A stretch of DNA of 64,000 nucleotides from Amoebophrya sp. A120 (lineage: Eukaryota; Sar; Dinophyceae; Syndiniales; Amoebophryaceae), in NCBI GenBank assembly GCA_905178155.1, contig CAJINV010000020.1:868001-932000 (forward strand), read 5' to 3'. Below are positions 22,767 to 34,400 of this stretch, piece after piece. Position 1 is the stretch's first letter; each line of letters opens with the position of its first letter. The position numbers and the translations under genes are program-made. A model generated the notes under the pieces. That model did not search any database. It was given only the letters and a program-made list of their open reading frames with translations, and had not been told where the DNA came from.

Positions 22767-25700
22767 TTACTTTTTTTTCTTCTTCCGTTTGTTCGCATTC
22801 GCTTTGCCGCCGTTCTCGGCTCGTTTAGCGGCAGCGGTCGGCGTGGACTCCGGAGATTCGTTCTCGTCACCTTGATACGATAGATATATTTTTCGTTTCA
22901 GTCTGCTCTTCACCTTTCGTTCGCTCCGTGTACGCGACAACGAGCATTTTGTTGATACACCCAAACCGAATCACAACCCGTGTTTCATGATCATCATTGA
23001 TATGTTTCTCAACATTTCAACACTCTTACAGCTAGACGTAGAAAAGTACCTGAACCCGATGACGCCTCCTTGTCGGGCAACACTATCGGCGTTTTTCTTG
23101 CAGGCGCGCCCGGATCCTCTTTGTTCTCTGTGGTCTCTTTATTTCCACTTTCTGAGCTTGCTGTGCCATTCTTTGCCTTTGTTGACCCAGAAGTGAATCC
23201 ACTCGCTGGCCCGGTTCCGTTTGGACTAGTCGCCGCGGCGTTTAGGAGCTTGGCAATGTTATCTGCCTTCTCTTTTTCCTTCTCACTAAACGTAGTTGTT
23301 CCGCTCGTGTTCTTCGCAGCAGCACTTTCTGCCGCAGCTTTCTTGTTCAAAATTGAGTTTCCGTTTAACGTGACTCCCCCGCCGGCGGCCTTCCGTGCCT
23401 GGATCTTCTGCTGCAGCTTTTCTCGCATGGTTTGCGCCCCCGCCGAGTGGTCTGCCACGGGCGTGTGGTGTTTCGCGTGGTGCGCCGAATCGTTTGCCGT
23501 ACTGGCACCAGCTGCCCCTCCGTGCGGGGAGGCGGATGAAGAACCTGCGTTCGTTCCTGGTTCTCCGTCGGACGTGATTTCTGGGTGTTTTGGCTTGTAC
23601 TGGCAGATCGCCGCGACTCGGGCGTTGATGGGGCAGGGTTCCGGCCCGGTTTCGCAGTACTCCAAAAACGTCGCGTAGGTCTCCTGGGTCCTCTTCTCCC
23701 CGACGATACCCTGCCTCACGACCTGCTCGCTCGCGCTGAAAAATTTCACCTCCTGCTCGAACGTCGGCAATTTGACTGCCGACGCCGGCGAGGCTGCCGC
23801 GGACGGCGTGCCGGGGGTGATCACTTTCCCCTTGTTCGCCTTCCGCTGCTCACTTGTGAACGAAAACATGGCCGCGGGTGAGTTCGTATCAAATGCAAAT
23901 ATGCCTGGGTCTCGAAGATTGTGACGTTTGTCATGCACGTTTTGCATGAGCATGAGCCATGATGTCTGTGATGCGCGCCCTAGCATCACAGACTTTTTGA
24001 GGGCTTCTTGTTGATGCCTATTCCGCATGACAAATGCCCTCTGTCCCCGCGTAGCAAAAATTAGGATCCTTATTTGCTGCGCATGCAATACAAATTTTTT
24101 TGGAATCCAAATACAGCATCACAAGTTGCATCCTTCCAGACCCAGACATATTTGCCTTTGATAGTTCGTCTCGTCAAGCGGGGGCCCGAGCTGGATGATC
24201 ATCATGGTCATGTTGTCCTTGCTGTCCCTACCGAGGCAGTGCTGCACACACCTACCGCAGATCTCGGCCAACAGGTCTTCTCGCCGGGTGTATTTCGGCT
24301 GCAGCATGTGGTACCGCTCGACCACAAAACTGATCAGATCCTCATTGCTCATCACGTCAAAAATACCGTCGCACGCCAAAATTACCTGAGAAGCAAGTGG
24401 TCCCCCATCGGATAAAATTTGTTTTCGTTTTGATCATAATTGATAAATGCAACATCTTCACTTGCGGCGGTCTGATCAAATCGAAAGAGATAGATAAGAA
24501 TGCTGCCACAGACGAAACGAGATTCTACAAGTTCATGCTTATGCTACGGCTACGACAACAACAAAAAAAATCAATACTAGATCCCCGGCGTCTAGGTCGT
24601 GCATAGAGAACAACTCGGGATGGCACGAAACTTTCTGTTCACTGGCCGGCAATTTGAAGTCCATCTTGTATTGGAAATCGCCGAAGCCCCTGGACACCGC
24701 CAAGTTCCCGTCCAACCGCGGACAGTCGCTAAGAAACCCTTGCTGCCCGTCCATGCCGGAAACAGACCCGCCTGCCTTGATGATTCGGTCAAACTCGCAT
24801 TTGCGGCTTGGCTTGTGGTCTGTTGTGCGTGTGGATAAAGAGATTGGGTGCAACTTCTTAGCACTAGCAGGCAGGCATTCCAATTCATCCATTGCGTCTC
24901 ACACAAGAATAAATTTATAGTTAACCCAACAATAGGAATAGTACTATGAACGGACAAAACTTGCTTAATTCCGGATTTTCTACCGGCCTTTATAGATTTT
25001 CTAGCGATCCCAGTTCGCTAGAAAAATGACGATCATACTCGTGTCAAAACGTGATATTTATGACTGCGCAGCTTTTATAGCCATCACGCACAGACGCCTT
25101 TGCTATTTTCTCAACAAGGTTGTTGGCTCAATGCATTGAATGCAAAGAGCCACACCGCTGCAGTGTACTGCTTTGAAATCGTTGGCGTGTGGGTGCATTC
25201 CCAGGGCGGACGGCGTCGCTGTCGTTAGTCAGCTAGCAAGCTGGGACCGCTAGGATTTCTATAAAGACCGCTAGCAAAATCCGGAATTAAGGACTTTTGT
25301 CCGGTCATAAATAGTACCATGAAATTCAGTTTTAGAAAAGTTAAGAAGCTACATCATGTCTACAAGTAGAGAAAGCCAACTCGTCATGATAAAAATACCA
25401 ATAGACGCCGTCCCCTCGGCATAGAACATAGTCGAGATATCTTCGTCTGGGTCATCCCCTGCTGGCTTCGTTTTTAGCGGCAGCCGGACTTCCACGTGGC
25501 TTTCGTCGTTATTTTTCGTCTTCGCACCTCCATCGGAAGCTGCTGGCGAAGAGGAGTCATTATTTGCGGCATTAGATTTTGTCGTCTTCGTCCCGTCTTC
25601 GTCTCCGGAGTTGGGGTTCTCCGGCACTCTATCCAACTCCAAATTATGGGAGTGTCAGGATTGAAATCGACAAAGTTGAAATAATTTGTAATGCATAAAA

Positions 25701-27830
25701 CGGATACCAGTTGGTCCCTAGTTTTCAAGTGGTGCATGACAAATTTGGCTAGAGCCGAAATCCAGTTTGTCATGCTGTTTGGGTAAGGAAGACGCCTTTT
25801 GTGATGCTACTTTAGCAGCTCTATTTCTACCCCGCGACAGGCTTGCAACCTGCCTCCCCTGCCTACTCTGCAAGACAGGCATTTTGTGGGTTGCGTTTTA
25901 TGCATCGCAAACTATTTCAACTTTGACGATTTCAATCCTGACGCTTCCATACAAATCTGGACTTTTGTATTCCACTTCCGTGTTTTTATTTTTGTTTTCG
26001 ACGTATCAAATGTAAAAATGTCTGGGTCTGGAAGATTGGCAGGTTTGTCATGCACATTTTGCATGACTTCTGATATCCGTGATGCATGCCCTAGCATCAC
26101 AGATTTTGTGAGGGCTTCCTGATGCCTTTACCGCATGACAAATGCTCTTTCCGTGTAGCAAAACTTGGACTCTCTTTGCTGCTCATGCAATACAGATATT
26201 TTTAGAATCCAAAATCAGCATGACAAGTTGTATTCTTCCAGACCCAGACATTTTTACAGTTGATACGACGACCGCGCTCAATTATCCTGTGGGAATAAAA
26301 ACTATCGTACGTGTAGTACTAGTCGCAAGGAATCATGCACCACAAATTTGTTCCTTATTTCCGAGCTAAATCAGTATGACAAACTTCATTATCATTTGCC
26401 ATGCTGAGCTAACGTGTATTGCAATGTTGACTACTATTAAAGTACGATAGTACAACGTTTGCAATTCATATGACTGTTTGCTCGGAAAGGCCCTTCACCT
26501 CGTCCGGCGTGGCGATACCATCGTCGTCTACCACTTGTTTCTTTGGCGACCCTGGAGGCTCCACTTCCGTAGAGACCGCCCGGGATCTTGCCAAGGAATT
26601 CGCGGATGTTGTTAAGTGCGTCTCCGTATCAAGTGCAAAAGTGTCTGGGTCTGGAAAAGTGCGACATTTGTCATGCTCGTCTGGCATGTTGACACTAAGC
26701 TCTGTATTGCGTCGCCACGGAGAGCTCCTCTTTTGTGTCGTGCAAAGTGGCTGCTTCTCATGCGGAATACGCAACACAGAGCCACGGGAAAATCTGTCAT
26801 GCTTGGCGGCGCATTTTTACAGTGTGCTTACTTGTTTTCACTTACATACACGCATCACAAGTTTCCAGACCCAGACATATTTGCAGTTGATACTCCGTGC
26901 CCAGCCGCACGATGATTCCCCGCGAATCCCCCGCGTTGGCGATGAAACAGCTGTACTTACCGGTTTCCTTGGTGCACTTCACGAGACCGACGACGCAAGT
27001 GGTGCCGGAGGAGTCTGCGGGGTCCCCGTGCCTCCCAACGAGCTCTTCGCGCAGCTCTCGGTCAACCTCCTCAAACGCCTCATCGAGCTTCTTTGCGCAG
27101 GGGCCGTCCTTGGCCTGGAATACAAATAAAAGTTCGTGTATGGTTGTATTGCAAAACAAATACGAATGTTGATCATGATGATGCGGATGTTGCCTCACAC
27201 TCAAAACGAGGAGCACCATAATGAGCATGCATCAATAGCATACAACTTAATATTTTTGACAAAAATATTTACTTATTTTTGATCAAAAGTGTAAGTGAAC
27301 CATCAATATGCACCAGGCATCAACATGCACAACCTCACCTTTCGCTTCGTCGTTGCTTTTTTCAAAGCGGCGGGTAGTTTTTCCGCTGCCAATCGTGCGG
27401 CCCGGTAGCCACCGTGGCCGTCTAGTACCCCAAAAGTCGCCCACCCGTTCTATGGCGTTCTCAACTGTTACATTCTCAACTGTTACATGAATTTGCGATG
27501 CAAGAATGGCAAAAGTGATAGGAGAGATCTTGCGCGTCTTGCATGACAGATTTGGCGCCGAGTATCGGCCTGCTTGGCCCTCTGAGAATTTGTCATGCGA
27601 AGCAGCTTGATGGTGTAGATTCTGAAGGCAATTCTGCATGACAAATCATGTAACAGTTGAGAATGTAACGTTTGAGAACGCCATACGTTCGCGTCCGGTT
27701 GCGAAAAAAAGTGCGCATCCTCATGGTTTTCTCGCCAACCCTGCATTTCCGCGACGGCACACGAACCCAGGTGCCCGCGCTGCCGCTGGAGCCGCACCAC
27801 CTCGATGGGTGATGATAGCATGCCCCCCAT
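22767..27830 (-). CDS. PP2C-type protein phosphatase with large insertion, 800 residues
   Basis: A metal-dependent Ser/Thr phosphatase. The ATG at 27830 gives MGGMLSSP, an N-myristoylation-type start shared by apicomplexan PP2Cs. Metal and catalytic motifs appear in order: MQGWRENHEDAHFF, TFGVLDGHGG, SSGTTCVVGLVK, FIANAGDSRG, TDHKPSRKCEFDRI, NLAVSRGFGDFQYK, ILACDGIFDVMSN and RDSKDNMTMMII. A roughly 150-residue acidic, low-complexity loop between NAGDSRG and DHKPSR carries four introners and a 12-nt micro-exon. After the catalytic core comes a Lys-rich disordered tail ending KRKKKKK. GT-AG introns: 27115-27338, 24898-25398, 24386-24577 and 22871-23049. Six introners: 27451, 26627, 26283, 26004, 25645 and 23887. 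All removed, the frame is 801 codons. Membrane anchoring is inferred. Confidence 0.9.
23887..24163. mobile_element. Introner element, family F3
   Basis: Ends TATCAAATGCAAATATGCCT and ...TTTGCCTTTGATA. GTTCG is duplicated exactly at 23882-23886 and 24164-24168. Removal joins ...PPLDETN to SPAAMFSF in frame. Confidence 0.93.
24945..25309. mobile_element. MITE with 8-bp target-site duplication, inside a PP2C intron
   Basis: Arms of about 75 bp pair TATGAACGGACAAAACTTGC with the complement of the right end ...TTTTGTCCGGTCATA. AATAGTAC is duplicated exactly at 24937-24944 and 25310-25317. It sits wholly within the GT-AG intron 24898-25398, so unlike the introners it does not define splice sites. 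It has no coding capacity. Confidence 0.88.
25645..25951. mobile_element. Introner element, family F5
   Basis: Ends TATGGGAGTGTCAGGATTGA and ...CTGACGCTTCCATA. CAAAT is duplicated exactly at 25640-25644 and 25952-25956. It splits the acidic PP2C loop; removal joins ...YKSPDL to ELDRVPENP. Confidence 0.93.
26004..26265. mobile_element. Introner element, family F3
   Basis: Ends TATCAAATGTAAAAATGTCT and ...TTTTTACAGTTGATA. CGACG is duplicated exactly at 25999-26003 and 26266-26270. Only 17 bp separate it from the next element. Confidence 0.93.
26283..26470. mobile_element. Introner element, diverged family F1
   Basis: Ends TATCCTGTGGGAATAAAAAC and ...CGTTTGCAATTCATA. The flanks TCAAT and TGACT match at three of five positions, so the duplication has decayed or the ends shifted. 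Frame counting across the gene still supports exact removal of 193 nt. Confidence 0.78.
26627..26892. mobile_element. Introner element, family F3
   Basis: Ends TATCAAGTGCAAAAGTGTCT and ...ATATTTGCAGTTGATA. CTCCG is duplicated exactly at 26622-26626 and 26893-26897. Removal joins ...IVRLGTE to THLTTSAN in frame. Confidence 0.93.
27451..27685. mobile_element. Introner element, family F6
   Basis: Ends TATGGCGTTCTCAACTGTTA and ...TTTGAGAACGCCATA. CGTTC is duplicated exactly at 27446-27450 and 27686-27690. Removal creates the PP2C metal-binding region ...QPDANGWATFGVLDGHGG, which is a strong functional check of the splice. Confidence 0.95.
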
Positions 27831-29459
27831 CTTGAAACAGATACAGATTCTTGAAAACTTTTGTGTTAAGGTAAAATTTTAAGCTGAGGGAAGTTTTGTT
27901 GTGGTGATAAGTGAATCGTTGTTGCGTGATGCATAGCGTCGAAAAGAAGTGTGTTGTGTTCTGTTCTTGTCCACTAGAAGTTCTATCTGCTTTCTTGTGT
28001 GAGTTTGATAAAATGCAATGCATTGATGGTTTTGTTTGTATCTGCAATATTATTCAGATGGTGTCTCACCTGAACGCAATTTAGGTGGTGGATTTGACCA
28101 TTAAGCGTTTGAGACTGGTACCAAAAGGAAACTACTATACACAGCTATCCAAGAAATCGCAATCATTCAACTATAAACCTTGCTGGTGTACTAGTTGAGA
28201 GTACGGCTACTACTTACCGTTACTTACCCTTCGGATTTCACGAACTTACTTATCTCACGATCACAAGCTAGAAGAAGAACGGCAAAACAGAGTAAAAATA
28301 ATTGTTGCAAAAGAATATAATACCTGCTGTTCGTCCTGCAAGCACAGCACTACACAGTGACAGTAACAAGCTCCAAGAACTGTAACGGCTACTGTCACAG
28401 TTGCTCTTGACGTGCTTGTGTAAGAGGGCAAGCAGGTAAAAATTGATAAACACAAAAAAAAACCTTGCAAAGATAAAAAGAAGCCCTATAGCTTGCAGCT
28501 TTAGAAGGTATGCTTCACCACTTGTTTGACAGTTTTGAATTTGATAAATTCAAATGCGCAGTGTGTTGAAGTCGGAAGCTTTGCTCCTTCTATCGATAAC
28601 ACTGAAAATTTTTTTTCCTACTTTATTCATCAAGAAGTGGAGCGCTCTACTTTGATGCGATTAATTTGTTTTTAGGTGACAAGCTTCAGCTGGTAGTGCG
28701 TGCGTCAGCCAATTTCTCTCTGTTTTGTCGATGTTGTTGCCTCTGTCAGGGGTAGAATGGCAATTGGTTCAAATTGAATTTGAAGTGTTGATGAAAGTGA
28801 TAGCATTTTTTACTTACTGTACTTACAGATACTGAGCGCGATCTTGTTTGAGATCAAAGAAGGCTGCTGTCATTATCCTACGTCGAGAACAGCAGCTCGT
28901 AAGGTGAGTAACTATAGATATATTAAGAAATGGATCCTTGCTGATGTGCCACCCTTTCTGCGTCATGGTCGCAGGCGTTCGGAATAATCTATATGCGTGA
29001 TCATCATGAAGTAAGATCTTTCCAGGCAGATAAAAAGTGTCAGTCAACGTACGGGAATATAACGCTGGAGCGTTGATGGACCGCGCGGAGAATCGAAAGC
29101 GTACAAGAACATCAATCGGTGAGTGAGAGCGCATTCTTGATGCGCCCCTTTTGTTTCGTCGTAGTCGCGGCGCTGCACAATCACGGTTGTATACGTGACG
29201 ATTTTGATTTGCCCGTCGTACTAGCGGTTGCACGTATAAAAATCATATGGCTCCTTTCATCTGTGTCTTTGTTTGCGGCTGCTCTGAAGAGTGGTGATAG
29301 ATCCACGGTTCTTTAGCGTTCGTGCGTTATGTTGTAGAGGCAGATCCTTATGTTCTCTTTGCTTTGGAGCTCACAAATCGGATTTTCAAAGTGGCGGAAT
29401 GACGCATCAGTAGCAAGGATGAGAAACAAATCTTCATCGCTCAAAAAATTATGTACTAC
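27831..29459. other. Intergenic region
   Basis: 1.6 kb between the PP2C start and the UPF0045 stop. Short frames (for example 28823-29233 minus) have no recognisable content. No introner was seen here, consistent with the elements being confined to genes. Confidence 0.45.
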
Positions 29460-30620
29460 CTACAACTGTTCCTCCACCGCTGTGATTTTCTCCGCAATCG
29501 ACTGGGTCTTGTCCACCCGTGTGCCTAGCCGGATGCTCGTCGTGATGCGCGGCACCCCCAACTCGTTGTGCAACACGGCATGGCACTTTTTCAGCGTATG
29601 GATTGCAAAAGTGTCTGGGTCTGGAAGATTGTCAGACTTGTTATGCAGGTTTTTAGGTGAGGTCTGGTATGTAGGACATAGCATGAGAGATTCTCCGAGA
29701 CCTTTCTATTGCCTAATCTGCATGACAAACTCTCTCCCGACTTGGTCAAAACCGGACGACCTTTGGTAATCATGCAACACAGATTTTTGCACGCTTGAGA
29801 TTTCGCGTGACAAGTTGCATTCTCGCAGACCCAGACATTTTTACATTTGATACAGCGCTTGCATACACAAATCCCAGTCGCCGGAAACGTTCGTGCCGTA
29901 GCCGTGGAGGTGAATTTCAAGCTCTGGGCTGAAGGACCGCAGGATCTTCTCGACTACCGCGATTTCGTTACGGACACTGACGTCTTTTGTCCCGAGGGGA
30001 ACGATACATATGTCGATCATGCAACGGTTAGTGGAAGCAGGGAAGGTACCGTGACCGTCGTGTTCACTCACTGGGGGAGGTGTTCCAAACTTCATCAGCG
30101 AGGTAGAACTGGACGACAAGCTACTAGTAGCGGATGATGATGAAAAAGAAAACCCCCTTCGCCGGCAATTTCTGTAATCCATCGGCACGCCCCCACAACC
30201 GCCAGCGTATTTCGATGTGCCCACACTGGTGGTCGACCGGATGTGAGAGGGGATGTATGCGGACAGCGTTCCCGGGGTTGTGGCGAGGGAATGGTGTTTC
30301 ATCGCTCCATCGCGACTATTTTTAGTCCCTCGTGCGTTGGACACCGCCGAGGTTGGACTCCTGTGGTCTGCCGAACTGGATGAAAAGCCCCTGTTTTCGT
30401 GCTCCTCGAGGAGCGTGTGAATGTCCGGCCCGAAAACCAGGCGCCGAAGTACGGCTTGCGCTCGCGAGGAAATCGCCTCAGGAAAAAATAAACCAGGAAT
30501 TGCTCCTCTGCCAGTTCTTGCAGCAGCATGGCCTGAAGCCAAAGGCGATGAAGCTTGCGGGGACCGATGAAAGAAATGCGTCCAGAAGCTTTCCAACAAA
30601 TGAGGGCTGCGCGGCATCAT
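29460..30620 (-). CDS. UPF0045/ECM15-like (thiamine-binding fold) protein with long N-terminal extension
   Basis: Two exons around an introner (29597-29852) give 299 residues. The C-terminal 105 residues match the MTH1187/YkoF-like UPF0045 family (yeast ECM15): DICIVPLGTKDVSVRNEIAV, LEIHLHGYGTNVSGDWDLC and TTSIRLGTRVDKTQSIAEKI. The element splits the domain after the second stretch (MQAL|KKCHAVL). Family members are about 100 residues and some bind thiamine. Here roughly 190 residues of Ser/Arg/His-rich low-complexity sequence precede it, starting MMPRSPHLLESFWTHFFHRS, which could be an organellar presequence plus linker. The role of the extension is unknown. Confidence 0.85.
29597..29852. 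mobile_element. Introner element, family F3
   Basis: Ends TATGGATTGCAAAAGTGTCT and ...TTTTTACATTTGATA. CAGCG is duplicated exactly at 29592-29596 and 29853-29857. Removal restores the conserved UPF0045 domain. Confidence 0.94.
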
Positions 30621-31419
30621 GGTGGAGGGTCACGACCCACTAGAAAAATATCTAGTATGTAACTATCAAACGATTTTAGCTTTTTTTCATTTACCCGTCC
30701 TTGTCGGAAAAAATCCTACATCTAGTACTAACCAGAGATGAGAGAGTCGCGCGATTGCAAAACGAAAACGATTTAAGTACTTAAATGGTACTTCGAATCA
30801 CGTAACGGGGCTAACAAGAAGACTAGCGAGCAGTAAGTTTGACCTGTTGAACAAAAATTTGTGGATTGCCGCAAGTAGGAACAAAGTGCGGTGAATCAGG
30901 TCTGCGGACGATCTAAAGACCAAGAAGCGAAAATAGAAATGGCCGATGGACAAGGCTCCTCGTGGTGGTCTCGGGTGCCTAGGATTTCCCTTTCAAGCGA
31001 GACGAGGGTCGTCCACAACTTGGTTTCTGATTCAGTATAATACGCTAGTACAGCTACAGAACAACATCTGCACTCCACGTTTCCGCCCGTTGCGCGTGAG
31101 CCACATCTTCCGCAGGACCGCAAGTCCTCCAGAAGTGTCGGCCAGACTCTGCAAATGAAATCTGCAACACCAACATCGCCATGCGGCTGTTCCGCGTATA
31201 CTTCCGTCGTGCTCTCCAACCGAACTGCACCATGATCCGGGTCCTCGTTCCAGATTCCACTACGCACGCGACGGTCGGAAAACAGTTCCCAGGCCCCGTC
31301 CTGGGCTGCCGGCCTCCCAAGCGCTGTTGTTGACCACACGTCCGTATTAATTTTCATCGCGGCCAGAACCAGAAGCAGAAGCCCCCGCCGCTCCTGCAAT
31401 TCGAATTCCACCACACTCG
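30621..31419. other. Intergenic region with an ambiguous open frame
   Basis: A minus-strand frame runs from 31612 to 30896, overlapping the end of the methyltransferase gene in another frame. It has some balanced composition (ADFICRVWPTLLEDLRSCGR) but no recognised domain. It could be an alternative last exon or simply the 3' UTR. Confidence 0.35.
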
Positions 31420-34400
31420 TTAAATAACGACCGCGGAACTTCGCAACTCCTCGGGTGAAAAGAACGTCCCCGCCGGCCAGAGGCGGTCTGCGTCCGCAGG
31501 GGCGTCTGGCTTCCTCTCGTCCACCGCGAAGGGAAAGTCGCAGGGCCGCTTTGTATGCTTCTCCGGCCGCCGCTGGCGGAAAACGCGCACGGTGTCGAAA
31601 TACGCAAGGCACAAAGTCTTCAAATCATTGACGAAATAGTACCTCGGCCGGATGAGATACGTCTGTCCGTTGACACTGAAAGTCCTGTGCGGAACATCTG
31701 GAGGGTATGAGGGGAGTTGATGTAAGGTCTTATCCACTTCTGCTGCGGAGGAAGATGTAGTTCCCTGTGAAGATGATGTACTAGAACCTTCCGTGCCATT
31801 TTTAAAAATACCGTACTCCGCCAGCACGGTCGTGTGAATTGCACCTGTCCCGGGGACATGTGTCGGAATTTTGCTTCCTCCAGACAGCAATACGGCCTCC
31901 ACCTCCTCGAAGGGTGTGTCCAATGGTGCGCCACCCGTGATTTTATACAACACCGGCGTTGGCGTGTTTTCTACTGCAAGCTCGTATTGCCACAGCACGC
32001 TGAGAGGTCGGTTCCAGCTGGTTTGGATGATCGTCTCAATCCAGTGCTTTGTGTTGTCTACGGAAATGGGTTGGAGCGAGTTGCAAAAGGAGGAACTAGT
32101 AGATGATAGTACCGAGGAGGGTGCTGATCCAGATACGGTGGCTGTAGCAGAAGCGTGTGTGGATCCTGCGCCATTGCTGCCCTTCATGGCTTTCGTTTCC
32201 TTCGCCTCTAGCTCCGCCACCTCTTCTTGCCCTTGGAACAGCATTGCGGGCGTCGCTTTGTAACTCGAGCGACGGACGAACACCAAGTCCACCGAGCCCC
32301 AATAGACCAAATCGTACCCGAAGGCCATGGCCAAGTCTTTGCAACTCAACACGGAGCTTCCCATCGAGTCGATCCACAGGGCCGCTGCCATGCCGCGCTG
32401 GTAGATCGGGGCAGGATTTTTCTCCACCGTTTTCGCGTATCGGCGCTGCTCAATCCTCTCCAAAAGCATTGTGCTCGTATAAATGGTACTCTTGCATGAC
32501 AGATTTACTCTTTTACCTCGATCTGCATGACAACTTTCATTTTTCCTGTAGAAACGATTTGTCATGCGATTTATACTTAGTACGACGCTTTTGCAATGCA
32601 TATGCTCGATCCCAAACTTGTTAAACCGCTCCACGATGATGACGCGCGGGCGGTAGCCGGCGAGGAGAATCGCCCGTAAAAAGTGCCAGTCCCGCCCGTC
32701 AACGTCGATGGACAGCAGGTCGAATTCCTGGGGGATTTTAGGCGCGCTACTGCGGGGACCGAGGGTCTGGCTGTCGTCAAGGAGAATGCTTGATGGGGTT
32801 GTTGCGGCGTTCAATTTCGTGGCAGCGCCCGAGGTGGACTGTCTCGTTGTTCCGACGTTCTGCAGAATCTCCACGAGGTTGTGCTTGTTATCCATTGCAA
32901 AAGTATCGCACTCGTATGAAATTTGCATCCAGCCAGGCATGACTAATCTGGTTTCCTACCTGAATCTGCACGACAAGGACAAAGTGCAGTTTTCTTCTTG
33001 AGAAAGCAATGATTATACGCAGTACGATACTTCTGGTTTTGCAATGCATACTCGTCGACCAAATGCAGCTCCAAACCGATCCCTGGGGAGTCGTACAAAG
33101 TGTCGATCATGACTATCACACCAAAAAGTGTATAACGTTAACGGAGTTTGGCATTCAGGAATGCACGAGAAATGACGCCCAATTTCGTATTGCATAGCAT
33201 GCATGATAGCGGAAATTTCTCATGCATGACACAAAATAACCGTTAACGTTAACACTTTTTTGCTTGATAATGACCCCGTCCCAACCGCGAACCGTGCGCC
33301 AATACCTGGTGTTGCACTCGTGGCCGCTACCAACGCCGATCTCGACGTAAATGCGGTTTGTCGTGCCGATGTTGTCGAACACCCGCACCAAGACAGCGTC
33401 TTTGTTATCCTCCGCGAACGACGCTAGCGGCGAACCGAGGAAGTGCCAGTCGCTACTGGCGGTCCACAAATCCCAGCTGCGCAGGAGGTTATGCCGGGCT
33501 TTTTCGTCATTTAGCTGCTCCGATGCCGCGAGTTCGGTGCGGGTCCGCTTGCAGGCCGGGGTGACCAGCGGACGGGTGTAGAAGGAAGTTGCTGTTGATA
33601 GTGGTGGTCTACTAACTGCAATGTCATTTGCTGTTACTGGTGGTGCTGCCCCTGCCCCTGCCGTAGCTGCTGGCGCGAAGGGCTTGATTCCTCTACACTG
33701 GTTCAACTCGAGATTGACCCCGTTTCTCGCCCTCCTTGCTTTCCGCCAGGGCTCAAAGGCTGCGTCGCCGGTGTTTGCCTCTAATCTTCGTTTCTCCTCT
33801 TCAGTCTTTCCTTTGGTGGTCAAGAATCCAAAAGCCTGGTGGGTCAAGAACGCGTCTTCTGCCGGCTCGTGGGAGGAAACTACTGGAAGTACTTCGCCAC
33901 GACCTGGATGAGAAGTCTGCCCATCGCTCCTCCTCTGCACGTTTTGGTTTTTATTTCTTTCCGCCAAAATAAATTGCTGGACTTTCACCGGGTTCCAGTA
34001 TCGGATGCTGGTTTGCATCAGCTCCACCAACCGTTTCCGCACATCGAGTAGAAGGGCCGAGGTCCTCCGGTAGGAAAAGTTCCAGACTTTTTCGTACAGG
34101 GCACGAAATTTGTTCGATATTTTCGAAATCCGCGCCATGCTGTGGACGAGAAACCCGTAATCGAACTTCGTCTCTTTCCAAACGATCGGAGCGCCCTGTG
34201 GGTTGCCCACGGCTGGGTAGTGCTTGGCGTAGTGAGAGACCTCCACAGGAGATGTTGATGCTGTAGTCGTTTCTATAGAAGCGCTCGCACTACTAGTACT
34301 ACTTCCACCTGCAGCACTTTTCAGCATTTCGTCTTCGTCTTCAGGCGCTTCGAAGTAAAACACCGTCTCTAAGAGCTCGATGGCACGCGTCAAGCAATCC